Shown: positions 11,000 to 56,643, counted from the stretch's first letter. The stretch is 64,000 nt of DNA from Kryptolebias marmoratus (GCF_001649575.2 NC_051438.1:11327983-11391982); one strand, 5' to 3'. Numbers and translations: made by a program. Notes: a model not told the origin generated them from the sequence alone.

Positions 11000-13900
11000 G
11001 TCTCAAACAGGCGAAGACAAATTGAAAAGCAAATGAAAAAATATGTAAATTTTGTTAGTTGATAAACAAGTGAGATAAACAGACGGGGACGGCCAAATAA
11101 ATCAATTTTCAAGTAATGAAATAAAAACCAGGAAAACAAAGCCAGCTGCTGGTGGACGCACAAGATAAATTAGGATGCCAACAGGTAGGGTGACACAATC
11201 GACTGAATGCTGACTAACACGCAGCTGTCTGTCATTCAGGCATCATTATTCATTAGACTCCTAACTCCAACATAAAAATGTTTTCCTTTGCCTTCGGGTG
11301 TCTCCACCTGTCACTCGCTGTCCTCTCTGATTCAGACGATTGTCAAAGTGAATGCAGTTGATCGCCCCTGTCATCATCTGTAGGAGGAAAAAGATATATC
11401 TAAGTTTTAGTGAAGGAAGTGTAAACTAGAGAAACTGCATTTTCTTTGTAAAGATGGAGTGCGAATGCTGAGTGCTGACATTTACTGAAGAATAGACTAA
11501 GTTGTTAAGGATAGACAGTCAAAACAGAAGCTAAAATCATTAATATTGTAACATCCGTCTACCTATATATTGTCTTTTACCTGCCTTTCTATTTGTACAA
11601 GACCAGCTAAAAGCAGAAATCAACAAAAACATTGCTTAATGTTTAAATTAAAAAAAAAGATGACTAAAAATTCCAATGAGGAGAAACACAGATAAAAGTA
11701 AAAATGAGCAGAAGCATAGCTAAAACTTGAAATGAAAAAAAAACTTTAGCTAAAGGTAAAAACAAGCACAATAATAGCGAAAAGCAAGAATATTCAAAAC
11801 AGCTAAATGTAGTAAAGCTGCAGCTAAAAGCTAAAACTTGCAAAACTGTTGCTAAAACATAAAATTAGGCAAACTTTAGCTAAAAGCTAAAATTAGCAAA
11901 ACAGCAGCTAAAAGCTAAAGCATAAGAAAAGTAGAGTAGTAGATTATTCTGAAGCAGAATTCAGAAAACAATGTTTTGAAGGAACTGAAGAGATCTCCAT
12001 GTTTTTCTATGGGGAAGTATTTTGTAAGTAAAGTTAAATTTTTCAAAAAGTGCAAAAAGATACAAATACAAAAAAGTCACAGCACATTATTCCCAATTAA
12101 GCCAAACATTTTGATATATGAATGGTTAAAATACCACAAAGTATGCGTACGTAGTTTGATTACAAAGGATGTGTATTCACACAACAACTGTAATGTGTTC
12201 AGGATTGACAAATCAAACATTATAGGCTTAACGACCACACGTTTAGTACAGACAAATGCAGAGTTGGAGAGTAACAAACTGGAGTGGCTTTGAGCACCTT
12301 CTACAAGCTGGAGCCCCAGCTCGTGGATCTCTGAAAGTCGGGCTGTGTAATCACAGTTTAACTCAGACTGGAGCCACGGAAGAGGAAGGAGCTCATAAAG
12401 ATTAATGACATAACATCAGCAGTAGTGGAGATAAATGACCGCTGCATGTGTGTGTGGATAAGTTACCATCATCAGCAACAGAAACACCAGCCATGTCTGC
12501 AAATCCCCACCAGCAACTTCACAAGCAATAACATAACTGTGCAATCAGCGAGCGAAAGAACGGACACTTTTTTATGAAAGGAGAGAGAGAGAGAGAGAAA
12601 AAAAAAAGAAAGTTGCCGGAAATGTTAGTTTCATCCGAGCCACGTGGGTGCTTTTATTTTGCGAGGGGAGACAGAGCCTAGAAAACTTCTCGTCCAGATG
12701 CTGATGCTGATGCGAGGGAACGTGCGTCTGAGGTGAGGATGGCGAGGGCATGAAGGAATCAGACAGCAGAGAGCTCAGGAGCCCAGGAGGAGAGGCAGTG
12801 TCAGGGTAAATCTGAGGAGAAGGAGGTGGACGGAGATTAGGTGCCACAGGGATAAGAGGGATAAGAAAAAGAAGTTATTTAAGGCGGGGATTAAACCAGA
12901 TTTTGTGTGAGTGGATGTGTATGTGTGTGTGGGTGTGTGTGTGTGTATACTGTGTGTTTTTAGTGAAGAGTAACAGTTGGGGTTTGGGGACATTTTCTCA
13001 CATTTCCACACCACTTCCAGTGACTTTCTAGGACTTGAGAAAGTGTCAGGTAAGGGTCATGCTGTGTCCATTATGTTTTTTTTCTTCTTTTTCTGACTGC
13101 TCAGAGAATGTCCTCGTACACACGTGCAAAAAATGTTCTGCAAATTTTAGGCATGCGTGTGCGTTTGCATAGGTAGGAGGCAGTGGAATTGGATGCAGCT
13201 CAGATGTGCGATGCTGAGCGGCATTGGCTGAAAAAGAGAGGGAGGGAGGGCTGCACATAGGCTCCGAGGGGAGATGGATATGGCTGTGCAGAGCGACGGT
13301 GGGAGTTGCAGAAACTGTAAAACAACCAGCTGCAGAACACACATACACACACACACACCACGCATACACACCAGGATTGCATTGCGGACGCAACTGTGGT
13401 TTATTGGAGAAAGACTGGGATATAGTCAGGAAAATAACTGAGGAGGGGGACCGATCTGAGCCGATTCTAACACGTGGGATTTAAAGAAAAACAGAAGAGT
13501 GGAGAACAAAAAAAAAAAAAAAACCCACAGGGCTGCAAAACAGAAGGGAAAAGAAAGCTAAAAGGACAAGAAAGGCAACACCAAAGCAGGTATGAGGAAC
13601 TTTGAGATTAAAAAACAAAAAACAATGACTGCATGAGGACATTTCAGGGCAAGAAGATGAAATGTAAAGATGAGTGTTGATTTAGCTGAGCAAGCAGTTG
13701 AATCTGTCAGCAGCCACAAGGGCGGGGTAAAAAGATAGGTGCTGATAAGTATGCACCTTTGTAGTTCGAAATATGTCTTCAGGGATCGAGGCAGGTGAAA
13801 AGAGATTTAAAAAAAAAAAAAAAAGCTTCAGCGCATCAAACGAGAAGAAACTGAAACAGATCTAACCCTAACTGACATGTGCATAGAAGCAAATAGGTCC

Positions 13901-14640
13901 TATTCAAATGTTATCACTCTGTAACCCACAATTCTGCCCATCGGGAGCAGAAATCAATTGTGTGCGGAGTCATTTAGCTGCTTTTTGAGACCAACTTGTC
14001 AACATAATGTTTGCTTTGGGAAACCCGCATGACAGATTTGCATAATTTTCGAACGACAGTAAGACATGAGAGTCCTGAATTCTATTAGCTGGGAAAGAGA
14101 TTAATCTGCAGGAGAGGTGGCGCGCATGAACAAGGAGTCCTCGGTGAGTTAGTGGCATGATTGTTTTTTTTTTGTTTTCAGGGAGGCCTGGTGAATAAAC
14201 CATGATGGTGGTGGTGGCCACATAAATCAGCAGACCCCCATAACATTCTGTCATGCAAGAAAAGCACACAAAAACAATGGGAATCTGCAGCTGGGCTCCT
14301 ACCCTTATCCACACATTATCTGTAACTGAGTTGTGTTTGTGTATAAATGACCGTGTGACAGCAAAATGGAGCACCTGCTTATGTATTAATTGCAGCCGGG
14401 AGGAAAGGATCAATACCAAAGTCTAGAGAAAGTATCCGAGGCAGGGAGGAAGCCCCTGTTTTTTTTAGAAGCTCAGAGGGTGAGATTGACTCTGGTGCTG
14501 CAGATTTCCCCTGGGGTCTGGTGTTCACATTCAGTGAGGTGCTGCCACCCTTTGGTGAAGCTGTGCTTTCCCATAGTGTGTGACTGTGGAAGACAAAGGG
14601 CTCTGTTTGTTTTAATGACATGGCCTTTTCTTGCTTGTAT
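11000..14640. other. Region upstream of the GABA receptor gene, no gene recognised
   Basis: It holds AT-rich DNA, the minisatellite at 11600-11930, a (GA)n tract near 12581, GT/CA microsatellites and a GC-richer stretch at 12650-13450. Open frames here are short, overlap the microsatellites and have no recognised homologue. The promoter and any noncoding first exon of the receptor gene probably lie here. Confidence 0.5.
11600..11930 (+). repeat. Degenerate minisatellite, 'agctaaaagctaaa' units
   Basis: Imperfect copies of AGCTAAAAGCTAAAATTAGC, alternating with 'gcaaaac', fill the stretch. It is the opposite-strand counterpart of the 4795-5110 array. Confidence 0.6.
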
Positions 14641-14647
14641 CTGAGCA

Positions 14648-14679
14648 GAGTTGCTGACCCGCGCCTGCCCATTTACACA
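14648..14679 (+). other. gabrp: Putative 5' UTR and splice acceptor of the GABA-A subunit gene
   Basis: A pyrimidine-rich stretch ending in an AG at about 14646-14648 sits roughly 30 bases before the start codon. This suggests that the first coding exon is preceded by a noncoding exon further upstream. That upstream exon and the promoter could not be identified; the GC-richer stretch around 12.6-13.5 kb is a possible place for them. Confidence 0.3.
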
Positions 14680-17600
14680 ATGACTGTCCAGCTGCAGGAG
14701 CTCCTCATCTTATGCCTGACCGTCGCGCAAGGGTGAGGCACCTGAGGTGGAACACGTACACAGCCGCAGGATGTTGAATATTTTAAAAGTAGCAGGATGT
14801 TATGTACCAAGATTTATGATCCATTTCTCTTTCGCCATCTCATTTATTTTCATTTTTTTCTGCTTTTGTCAGTGGCTGCACGTTCCCTAGCAACCACTGG
14901 GGTGAATGGAACGACTCCCAGCTTCTGCCCACAATTCAGAGGCTCATGAAAGGATACAACCGCTATCTCAGGCCTAATTTCAATGGTACTCAGTAGCTTG
15001 GAAAGTCTTTTTGCACTTAAGCCTGAATCTCACAGGGATGCAACTGTTGGCATTCGTGACAGCGTCTTCAAAATGTCTCGAAACGTTTGCGAGGGTTCTC
15101 AGTTAACCTGCATTAGTCGCAGGACATCCATTCAACCATCCTTTTTCTGCCTTTATCTGTGGTCGGGTTGTGGAGGAAACAGGCCACACATCCTTTTCTC
15201 CAGCTCCTCCTTGGGTATCCCAAGGTATTCCCAGGCCAAAGAGGATACATAATCCCGCCTGCAAGTTCTGTGTCTCCTCTCAGTAGGACATGCCAGGAAA
15301 ACCTCCAACCCACCCCAACTGATTCCGTTCAATGCAGCAGTGACTCTACTCCAAGGTCCCTGGATGATGGAGCTCCTCACCTTATCTTAGGCTGAGCCTG
15401 GTCACACTACAGAGGAAGCTCATTTCATCCAATTGTAAATCCTGTTCATTCAGTCATGATCCAGATCTCCTGACTATAAGTAACAGTTGGAACACAGATG
15501 GACCGGTAAATTTCCCTCACTACTTAGCTTTTTCTTCATCACAACAGACAGGAGCAACGCTCTCATTACTGCAGACAAATCCTCACCTTGAGGTAGAGAC
15601 TTATTCCCAATCTGGAGGAACCTTTTGCCGGTCAGGTCACAGGACAGGTTTGAAAAAAATTACTTTCAAAATAGTTACAGAGTAGTTGCAGGCGTCTGGA
15701 ACCCAACTCAAACTCTTCTCAATGCTATGGGTCATAAAGTGTGAGAGGTATTAGACATACATAATTACTGCCCCATCATTGCACAACATTCACAAAGTGG
15801 TCATCAGGATATTCTTGAGACTTTTATGCAACAAAATTGCGAGTTCCTGGCAAATTTTGACCCAAATAAAGGCAAGAGTTTGTGAGAGATTCGGGGCAAT
15901 GTTCATGCAACATCACCAAAACATGTTGTAGGTACAAATTCAGTGAGACTGTAACTGAAAATTAGCGTATTTTCTCACAATTGTCCAATAATATCAAGTC
16001 GCCAACTACCCTCCAACATTCGCAGCCAAGTGAGATACAGGCTTCAGTTTGATTGTCCTTGTCAAAGCGAATCAAATGTTGTGTGTTTGGTTAACACAGA
16101 GGGTCCTGTGGAGATCGGAATGAGTCTTGATATTGCCAGCATCGATGCAATCTCTGAAATTAATATGGTAAATCATCCCCTCTCTTATTTCTTTTTTTAT
16201 ATTTAGTCAGCGAAAATACATAGAAGAGCAGTGGAGAAAAAAAAAGTGAACTAATGCGATTCTTTCAGGACTACACTGCCACTATCTTCCTGCGCCAGCG
16301 CTGGCGTGATTCCAGGTTGGTGTTTCCTGGAAATGAGAGCGTGAGCGTGGACGGACGCCTGGTGTCCCTGCTGTGGATCCCCGACACCTTCATCCCAGAC
16401 TCCAAGCGCTCCTTCCTCCACGACGTCACGGTGGAAAACCGCCTCATTCGTATCTTCAGCAACGGGACGGTTCTCTACGCCCTTCGGTACGTTTTTCTTT
16501 TTCCCCGCATGTTTTAAGATTCTGTTGCAATCAACCACGAATAAGCCTCAGGTTGTTTTAATTAAAAAAAAAAAGAAGAGGGAAAAATGACCAATGCATC
16601 ATCACTCAGTCATATGACTTCAGGGACTGGTACTGGATTTCTGCACGTCCTGTTCCCCTCAAACACTTTTGATTTTTCACATTGCAGCTTCAGTGAAAAT
16701 GTGTCTTGACATCTAGTCTATCTTGTCACCCTGCCCCACAACTTTATTTTGACTTGAAAGCTTAAATGAGCACAGAAAGGGCTTTTTTTTAAAAATTTCT
16801 TATTTTCATTCTGCTCGAATAAAATGGACATGTTGATTCATGGCATTATTGGTGGCAACTCGGTAATGAATGAGTCAGGGAGCTGCCCTCATTTATTCCC
16901 TGTTTACAATGTTCTTATGTGGTCTTGAATTCGAACAACATAAATTGTTCTGTTCATCCTTTCTCTAAAGAGGAGAGTGTTTTGTCTTCAGTCATAATGA
17001 ATTGCTTTGTGTTGCAGTTTTGGAACAATTTTTGATGCTCTTCTTTTGAAAACAGCATCACTGCTACAATCGCATGCAACATGGACCTGACCAAATACCC
17101 CATGGACAAACAGGTGTGCACCCTGCAGCTGGAGAGCTGTGAGTACTTCCTGTCAGCTCCATCGAGTGTGTAAATCATCGTCATCTCATCATTTATGTTG
17201 TCACCATTTTTCATCAGCATCAGTGTTGTGAGTATCAAAGTGGGCAGGCCACGTGTTCCTGAGCTGGTTGGAGTTTGTAAATCCTAATAAATGTATGTGT
17301 TTGTCAGGGGGTTATAACATCCAGGATGTGGTGTTCTACTGGACCAGAGGCAATGACTCAGTGAAGGGGTTGGACACGCTGCGGCTGGCTCAGTACAGTG
17401 TGGAGAGCTACTATACATCAGTGTCAGAGGCTGTGTATGAAACAGGTACCATGTGGGGAGTGAGCTGATGAAAAAGAAGAAAAAAAAAACCAACAACCTT
17501 GTAGTGCTGTAATACATCTTCTTTATCTGTTTAGAAAGCGGCGTCTTTTTTTTTATGTCACTTCACAGGACATTACCCCAAGCTGGTGCTGCATTTTTCC

Positions 17601-20600
17601 CTGCGCAGGAACGTCTTGTTCTTTATCTTGGAGACTTATGTTCCTTCCATTCTGCTTGTGGTTCTGTCCTGGGTCTCTTTCTGGATCAGCCAGTCCTCTG
17701 TCCCAGCCCGAACCTGCATTGGTAAGTATTTTGACTTATTTACGACTCTGGTACTAGTCAAAACTGAGTACCGGTCAAAACTTTAGACACAATATTTGTC
17801 TGTCTTTAAATAAAAAAAAGCGTAGATCTTTGGAAGTGGGAAGTTTGGGTTAACAAAATTTAATTCTGAGCCTATAGACAAGTCAGGTGGAGTCCAGACT
17901 AAAGTGGCTTGCAGCCATCTTAAAACAACTCCAGTCTCAAAACTTTCATAGCAGCTCATGCAAACACTACTTTACAAACCTTTACACTGTCATCAGATTG
18001 GCAGTACAGTATTTCACCAACCAGGTTTATGCCATATGGAGCCAGACGTTTGCCTAAGTTACTGTCTCTATGAGTTTGGCACCTCTAGATGCAAAAACAT
18101 TTGCTCATACCTTGTGACAATCCTGTTCCAGCGCCATTAAATATCATCTTTTCAACCAGACTACAAATTCTCAAATAGATACAGGTCTGGGCTTGTCCAA
18201 AACATTGAAATGTTTCCTAAGAAACCTTATGAGTTTTTCTTCATTTCTTCATGCTTATACTGCCATTGCCATTTTTAACATGGAATCTTTACATTTTCTG
18301 AAAGATTGAAAAATGTTTTATTTTCTTAATTGGTTTGTTTTTAGTCCATCATTTATCATTTATTCAATCCAAAATTGCCCAGGTACTACTAGTTAAAACG
18401 TCTTCGCAGGATGATAAATGCCATCATTATCCATGATGTTTCTAGGATGATAAGAGATGATAGTTTGTTTAGCATTTTGGACAAAAAAAAAGTGATTCAG
18501 TATTGTTTGACGACAGTACCATCTTCCACCTGTTTGGTGAGTCTCCTCATATGATTTTCATTGAACTCCAAGTGTATATTTTCTTGGCTTTTTTTTGGTC
18601 AATTTTTCATCAATCCCAGACTTCTTCAGTGAATAGCTTCAAACACTCTGATCCCTGACTAATGCCTTTTATGCCTCATTTGCAAGTTCTGGTGGTTTGC
18701 CTTTTTCTTTTTCTGATGGATTTTTGTGGTGTCATAGTCTTTAATTTAATGATACATTGAGGAAGATTTGAAGTATTATTGAAGTATTATAATCCCTGAT
18801 CTGTCTGGAATCTCTTTGGTCTTCATTTTGCTTCTTGTTAGGTGTTGTTGCAGAATCTCAGAATATGTTCAATTGTTGGGAAAGTCCTGAACTTTGAATT
18901 GTATTCTGTGGGTTATTGGTGGCACTAGATCCTTTTTCTTTAGAAAAAAAGAGTGCCAATATATATATACACACTTCAAATTCCTAATCCTGGCCCTTGC
19001 AATCCACTGCCTTGCATATTTTAAGCCTCTATCTCACGGGGCTGCGACTGCTGGCGACAAATTGCAAACAGCATTCGCAAGGGAGTTTCCAAAAAGTCTT
19101 GATACATTTGCATTTCCTTGTGTGAGTCACAGGGTTTTGCTCTTGAACATGTTGAAAAACTTTGCAAAACAATTTGTGTTTCAAAATAAGCAGAGCTGTG
19201 GCAGGCATTTTAAACTCTTTGTAGTTTAGTTTCTGCGGGTGAGAAAGTGAGACAACTTTGGCAACCTATGAAACTAAATTGTGACTGATTGGGGACGTAA
19301 AAATAGGGGAATAAATTGTTATCAAACTGAATCATAATTAGCACTCTGTGGCAAAATTGAATGAATTAAAAAAATAAACGTCGAAAGAACTCCTACGGAC
19401 ATAAATATAACTATCAATTTAGTGTAAATTCAATTCGAAGTTTGTACATTTTGTTGCAATTTTGAGCCCAGTGAGATACAACCATCAGTTCTTTTTCTGC
19501 TCCAAGGAACCTGAATCAAATGACTGAATTACCTCCTCAGCAGGTCATCAAGTTAAACAGAAAACTAATGAATCATTAATTTAAATCAATTATCAATCTG
19601 TGATGCATGTAAATCCAAGAACCAAAAAATTAAGGAACATCTCGGAGATAAAATTGTTGGAACAAAAATCTTGTAGTGAGATTTTACATGCTCCGAATTA
19701 AAAAAAAATTACTTTAAAACTGCAGTCTTTAAACAATACTAATTTGGTGATATCTAAGGTAAAAACCAAGCGATCCACTCCTTCAGCACCTCCTGTTTTG
19801 TCCACTGATGCTCGGCTGGAGTCGTCAGCTGTAATAAAAGTCAAACAAAGCAGAATTTACAGCATCGTGTCTCTCAGAACTTTACTGGCATCAGTAAAAC
19901 ACAGGTACCAATATAGACGCAGTGCTTTAAAGTAGTGTTTCATTCATTCCAGTTTTGTTCGTGGCTTGTGTTTAGTAAGATATTTCCTAAAGCAAGCCAA
20001 CATATATTGACTTTCACCCATTTTTATTTTATTTATTTATTTTGCTTTTAATGCAGCAGCGCCTTGTTTTCCCTAAGAAAGAATTAAAAAAAAACAAGAT
20101 GATGGAAGAATTAGGGACGATATTTAGAGTCCGATAAAACTCATTCATTCAATCTTCTACAGGTTGATTGTCAGTTAAAAGAGTAAACCATTCTCCGCCA
20201 ACAACACTCTGATCTGTTCCTCAGGAGTGACCACAGTCTTGACGATGACCACCCTGATGATGGGTGCTCGCACTTCTCTGCCCAATGCAAACTGCTTCAT
20301 AAAGGCCATAGATGTTTACCTGGGCATCTGCTTCACCTTCATCTTTGGTGCGCTGCTGGAATACGCCTGCGCTCACTTCTACAGCATGCAGCACCAAACC
20401 ATAGAGGATTTACAGAGGGTAAGTACACGCAACACACTTTCATGTTAAATAATAAAAACACTGTAATCATTCATCTACTTTTTTCTTTTGTGTGTCTATC
20501 AGGAGCTACTGAGGGAGTTTTGCGAGTCTAACGGAAACGGCTCGATCCCAATCGTCAACCCCAGCCAACCGAGCCAGCCGGTGGAGGTCGGCTCCCCTGC

Positions 20601-20835
20601 AGAGGGGCCCGCAGAGGAGCCAGCGAACAGTGACATTAAGGACCACGCCACAGCGAAAGAGAAAGTGCCGAGTCAGGGCTGCGGTTTATCGTCTGTGAAA
20701 GACGCATCGCGCAGAGCAGCATCTGTTTTCATTGTGGAAAATCCACACAACATCGACCGGCATGCCCGCACCGCTTTCCCCACAGCGTTTCTCTTTGTCA
20801 ATATTCTGTACTGGCTTTATTATCTCTTTCTCTGA
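14680..20835 (+). CDS. gabrp: GABA-A receptor subunit, pi/zeta type, complete nine-exon gene
   Basis: Cys-loop ligand-gated chloride channel subunit of the plasma membrane. Exons I read: 14680-14732, 14873-14985, 16100-16167, 16269-16486, 17056-17138, 17308-17445, 17569-17721, 20225-20418, 20503-20835. All junctions are GT-AG and phases agree, giving 450 residues (human pi is 440). The central exon sizes of 68, 83, 138 and 153 bp are those usual for this family. Seen: a hydrophobic signal peptide (LLILCLTVA), sequons at N31 and N100 among four, the Cys-loop C158-C172, M1 about 243-264, the PAR anion-selectivity motif at 270-272 leading into M2, M3 about 304-326, and M4 at the C-terminus ([10 protein letters not shown]). 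The M3-M4 loop is rich in Pro and Glu. Exon 4 is about three-quarters identical to human GABRP as I recall it, and the LRLAQY, NRLIR and [11 protein letters not shown] segments point the same way. Teleosts also carry a pi-like gene called gabrz, and I cannot separate the two here. The start codon is the only ATG before the signal peptide. Confidence 0.93.
15019..16044. mobile_element. TIR transposon copy 1, interrupted by a LINE fragment
   Basis: The left end is AAGCCTGAATCTCACAGGG. The right end, on the other strand, is AAGCCTGTATCTCACTTGG, so the ends are inverted repeats. The same ends and similar inner sequence occur at 19023-19487. A LINE fragment (15135-15650) accounts for its greater length. 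It occupies most of intron 2 of the GABA receptor gene. Confidence 0.7.
15135..15650 (-). mobile_element. Non-LTR retrotransposon 3' fragment inside another element
   Basis: The reverse complement encodes the post-reverse-transcriptase region common in fish LINEs (pieces such as [21 protein letters not shown] and the [14 protein letters not shown] segment at about 15180-15240). It is broken by stops. It lies in intron 2 of the GABA receptor gene, antisense to it, and sits inside the TIR element at 15019-16044. Confidence 0.7.
17753..17792 (+). mobile_element. Single Tc1-like terminal repeat
   Basis: The sequence agtaccggtcaaaactttag followed by acac resembles the start of a very common fish Tc1-type inverted repeat (agtaccagtcaaaagtttgg). 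No matching right end was found in the rest of intron 7, so the element is decayed or truncated; the AT-rich sequence to about 18890 may belong to it. Confidence 0.45.
19023..19487. mobile_element. TIR transposon copy 2 (short, uninterrupted)
   Basis: The left end is AAGCCTCTATCTCACGGGG and the right end reads gtgagatacaacc, with the reverse complement matching imperfectly. At 465 bp it is likely a non-autonomous, MITE-like element with no transposase. It lies in intron 7 of the GABA receptor gene. Confidence 0.65.
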
Positions 20836-20968
20836 GTGCTGATTTCAAGCCTGCAGAAATAGTTCATTTCACCACCCTGAAGCTGCTCTACCTCCTCGTT
20901 TTCGCTTCGGCACCGGCCGCCACTGGCTGGATCTCATCTCATCTGATACGACCTTTTGTAAAACACAG

Positions 20969-20974
20969 ATTAAA
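20969..20974 (+). promoter_or_regulatory. gabrp: Candidate polyadenylation signal (ATTAAA) of the GABA-A subunit gene
   Basis: An ATTAAA hexamer lies 134 bases after the stop codon, and it lies before the Tc1-like element that begins at 21074. No AATAAA lies between the stop and that element. Confidence 0.3.
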
Positions 20975-21073
20975 ATCATTTTAGGGCTACAAATGGATGA
21001 GAAGCAGTTAGCCGGGACTATTCTCTATCGAAAAGTGGTATTGATCGTGCGTGAATGAAAGGCTCTTGACATA

Positions 21074-22233
21074 CACTCACTGACAAAAAAAAGGTAAGCA
21101 CCCAGAAAGAATGGTCCAATTTTGGTCATAACTTGGTCTGCATGTAGAATTGTTATTAGTATGTGAATGATTTGCAAGGAGCTGGCATGTCTAGAACCAC
21201 CATAAGAGGGTATAAGTCGAAATGAAACAATAGTGTTATCAGGCAGTTGCCAGAGCATCTGGAAGTCAGTCAAAACAGTGAGTGAAGGTCAGCAGACAGA
21301 GGTTGCATTAGACCTCCATTCTTTCTCTTCTTTCTTTATAGAGTTTGCTAGGGGTCTAATTGTGGGTTTGCATGAGGCCAGGTAGTTGTATCGTATAATT
21401 GCTAGCATGTGAAGTGTACAGATGTGACAGTGGGCTTGTGTTATAACCATGAGGGCACTCACACATGTCATGAAGGTTCTGGTCAACATGGTGGACCACA
21501 CAAAGATAGGATTATTGTACAATGTGCCAAGTACTGCAGATTCCTATGACATCTGTGCCTGCCATCCAGACACAGACACATCATTCTGCACAAAATCTTC
21601 ACCTTTCCGTGTGTAGGCTGCCTTTAAAACCAGAGGATTTGAAGTGGTGTCCTCACCAGGAGGTGGAGACTGATGATAAGGAACATCATACCCTGTTTGG
21701 AGATAAATCTTGGTTCTGCGTTACCACAGACGACCATCTTGTGCATGCATGGCTGTGCTGAGGGGAGAGTTGACCAATCTTGCTATTGTTGTAGAGAAAA
21801 ACATGGAGTGGGAAGCCATGACTTCAAGTCACCCCTGGAAGTGATTCATGGAACCTTAACAGCACAGTGCTCCATCAGAGACTTCCTGCATAGGGGCATG
21901 TCTTACCCCTCCTAGACGGCAATCCTGGTGCAGTCTTTCAGCGACATCAAGTGCCAATCTGTCAGCTCTCCAGTGTCAACAACAGCTGTTGTCTGACTGT
22001 CGCAGGAGAGGATACAGCACCTGTATGATTCTGTTCCACACTGAATCAATTCTTGTATCCAGGTCCGAGGGGGTGCCACGCCCTACTGACATGAGACTAG
22101 TGGCATGCCCGGACTGCCAACTCCATTATCCACTTCACATAAAATTGTAATCATTGATCTCTTAACACATGCACTTTCATTTAATTTCCACCACTCCATC
22201 TGGGTGCTTAAATGTTTATTTTGTCAGTGATCG
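21074..22233 (+). mobile_element. Tc1-like transposon with both ends preserved
   Basis: The element is 1160 bp and flanked by TA on both sides, as expected for Tc1-type insertion. The ends are inverted copies built on TCACTGACAAAA followed by GCACCCAG. A transposase relic is visible around 21690-21760 (GDKSWFCVTTDDH, like the catalytic DESRF region of Tc1 enzymes). Frames are interrupted. It lies just beyond the likely 3' end of the GABA receptor gene. Confidence 0.8.
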
Positions 22234-22584
22234 TATTAGCATGTGGCATTGGTGATAAAACCTCTATTACCAACAAGTCTTTAAACCCAACAAAGATGAG
22301 CAAACACATTTTTGATAGGCTGCCTGAACTACAATGCGATCTACTGTGCTGCATTGAAATGCCTTTATTAAGTGACTCATATAGATGTGCTTTTTTTTTC
22401 CTTTGCTGGCTGTAATATACTGTTTGTATGAAATACTATACTGTATATTTACTTCATTGGATACTATGTGCAATTAAATTATTATAGCCTCAGAGAGTAG
22501 AATGTGTGTTTTTTGTGGAAAATGTCAGCATTTGCATGGCTTCAGATGATTTAAGATGGACCTTTTTGGACAATAAGATGCATA

Positions 22585-22590
22585 TTTATT
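22585..22590 (-). promoter_or_regulatory. afap1l1: Candidate polyadenylation signal of afap1l1
   Basis: This is an AATAAA on the minus strand about 1.17 kb past the stop codon, before the Tc1-like element ending at 22233. It would give a 3' UTR of about 1.2 kb. Nothing else in the sequence confirms it. Confidence 0.25.
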
Positions 22591-23764
22591 GGTTCCTCAT
22601 CCAGGTAAAGTGCAAAAGTCAACCAAAGGTTCAGCAGAGAAGGTTTGAAAATGACAAATGAAAACTCCCTTAATTAGAAATTATTGATTAGTATCACCGA
22701 AGAGCACCACTATGTTAGTAATTCAGTTGTCTGCAACAGGAAGATTGAATTCTGTTTGACTTTCTGTCAAAGGGAGTCAAGTAAATATCGGATTCTGTTT
22801 GAGAAAAATATTTCAGCACGTTTTCAATTAGTAGTACGGCTTCGACCTGAGCGGAGAAGCTAATAAGTACAGTAATTAAGAGATTAGGCAGTATCCTCCG
22901 AGTCATTTAAATACCCATGGCTGAAAGAGTAACGTGCAAAAGTTTTAGATGCCTATAAAGTTTAGATAACCAACCATCAGTGAGGTTTTGATTGATTCCA
23001 GACACAAAGTCAATAATAGCAGAAATAAAATTAAAATTAGAAGCAAATGATTCTGGGATAATTTCTCCCAAATGTCAACCAAGTACCTTTTTATGAAGTG
23101 TTTTCTATTTTCCTTTTTGGACGTCTGAAGATAAAATGAAATGAACACTAGATGACGTTAATTATTGTAACTTTTAGGGTCTAAAACTTTTGCTGTGTGT
23201 CTCTTGATGATAATAGCAAATAAAACACTTTAAAAGTATAAACAGAAAGTAGTAGTCAAAGCTCACTATGTACAGAAAGAAAAGGAAAGCATTACACTGC
23301 ATAAAAGGCGCATCATCCCCACCAACGCGTCACATTTCTCAGGTTCCATTTTCCCAATGGCGTCCTCGATAAACTTTTCATTACTGGTTCTGCTCTTTTC
23401 AATCATCCTGTTTTATGCTCTTGCGCTTTTTTTCACTTACACTTTTCTTGTGCTTTTTTCTTTCAGAAACTCTGTTTTCTTGCCTTTCCGTGTCCTTTTT
23501 AACCGTGCCACTCAAAAATACAGAGAGTGAGCGGTAATCCCAGCGGTCCATTTTACAGGAGGCTGAAGGAGAAATATTAAGAAATAGTAAGACTGTACCT
23601 CCATCTAGTGGCTGTTTTCTTTCTTACAGTTCGTCCTCAGTGCTCAATAATAAAAGGGCTTCAGGATATTTAAAAAAAATAAAAAGATTATCCTTAAAGA
23701 GAGAAGAGGTGGAAACGTCACACCCTGATATCCATTCACTTCAGTCTTTTCCTGTAAACCCCTC

Positions 23765-56437
<32,673 letters not shown>

Positions 56438-56643
56438 GGTGCTGCTGATGCTCTCCATGTGAGAACTGCTGGGACCTAGTGAGGGCCCATGATGACAGCC
56501 TGAGCGTGTGAGGGCGTGTGGAGAGCTGCTGCTGCTGCTGACAGATCCAGTCCATCCAACACACAGCAGCCAGGGCAGGAGCCTCTGTGCTGGGTCCTAA
56601 AGCCCGCCCGGTACAGCTCCATTCACAAGAACAGAGGCTCCTG

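Noticed and set aside
13046..13393. Overlapping minus-strand frames with Cys/Val repeats
   Set aside because: These are produced by the CA/GT microsatellite at 13336-13359 read in different frames.
13970..14419. 149-codon open frame on the minus strand
   Set aside because: No recognised domain or splice signals were seen and the composition is ordinary; it is probably chance in the region upstream of the receptor gene.
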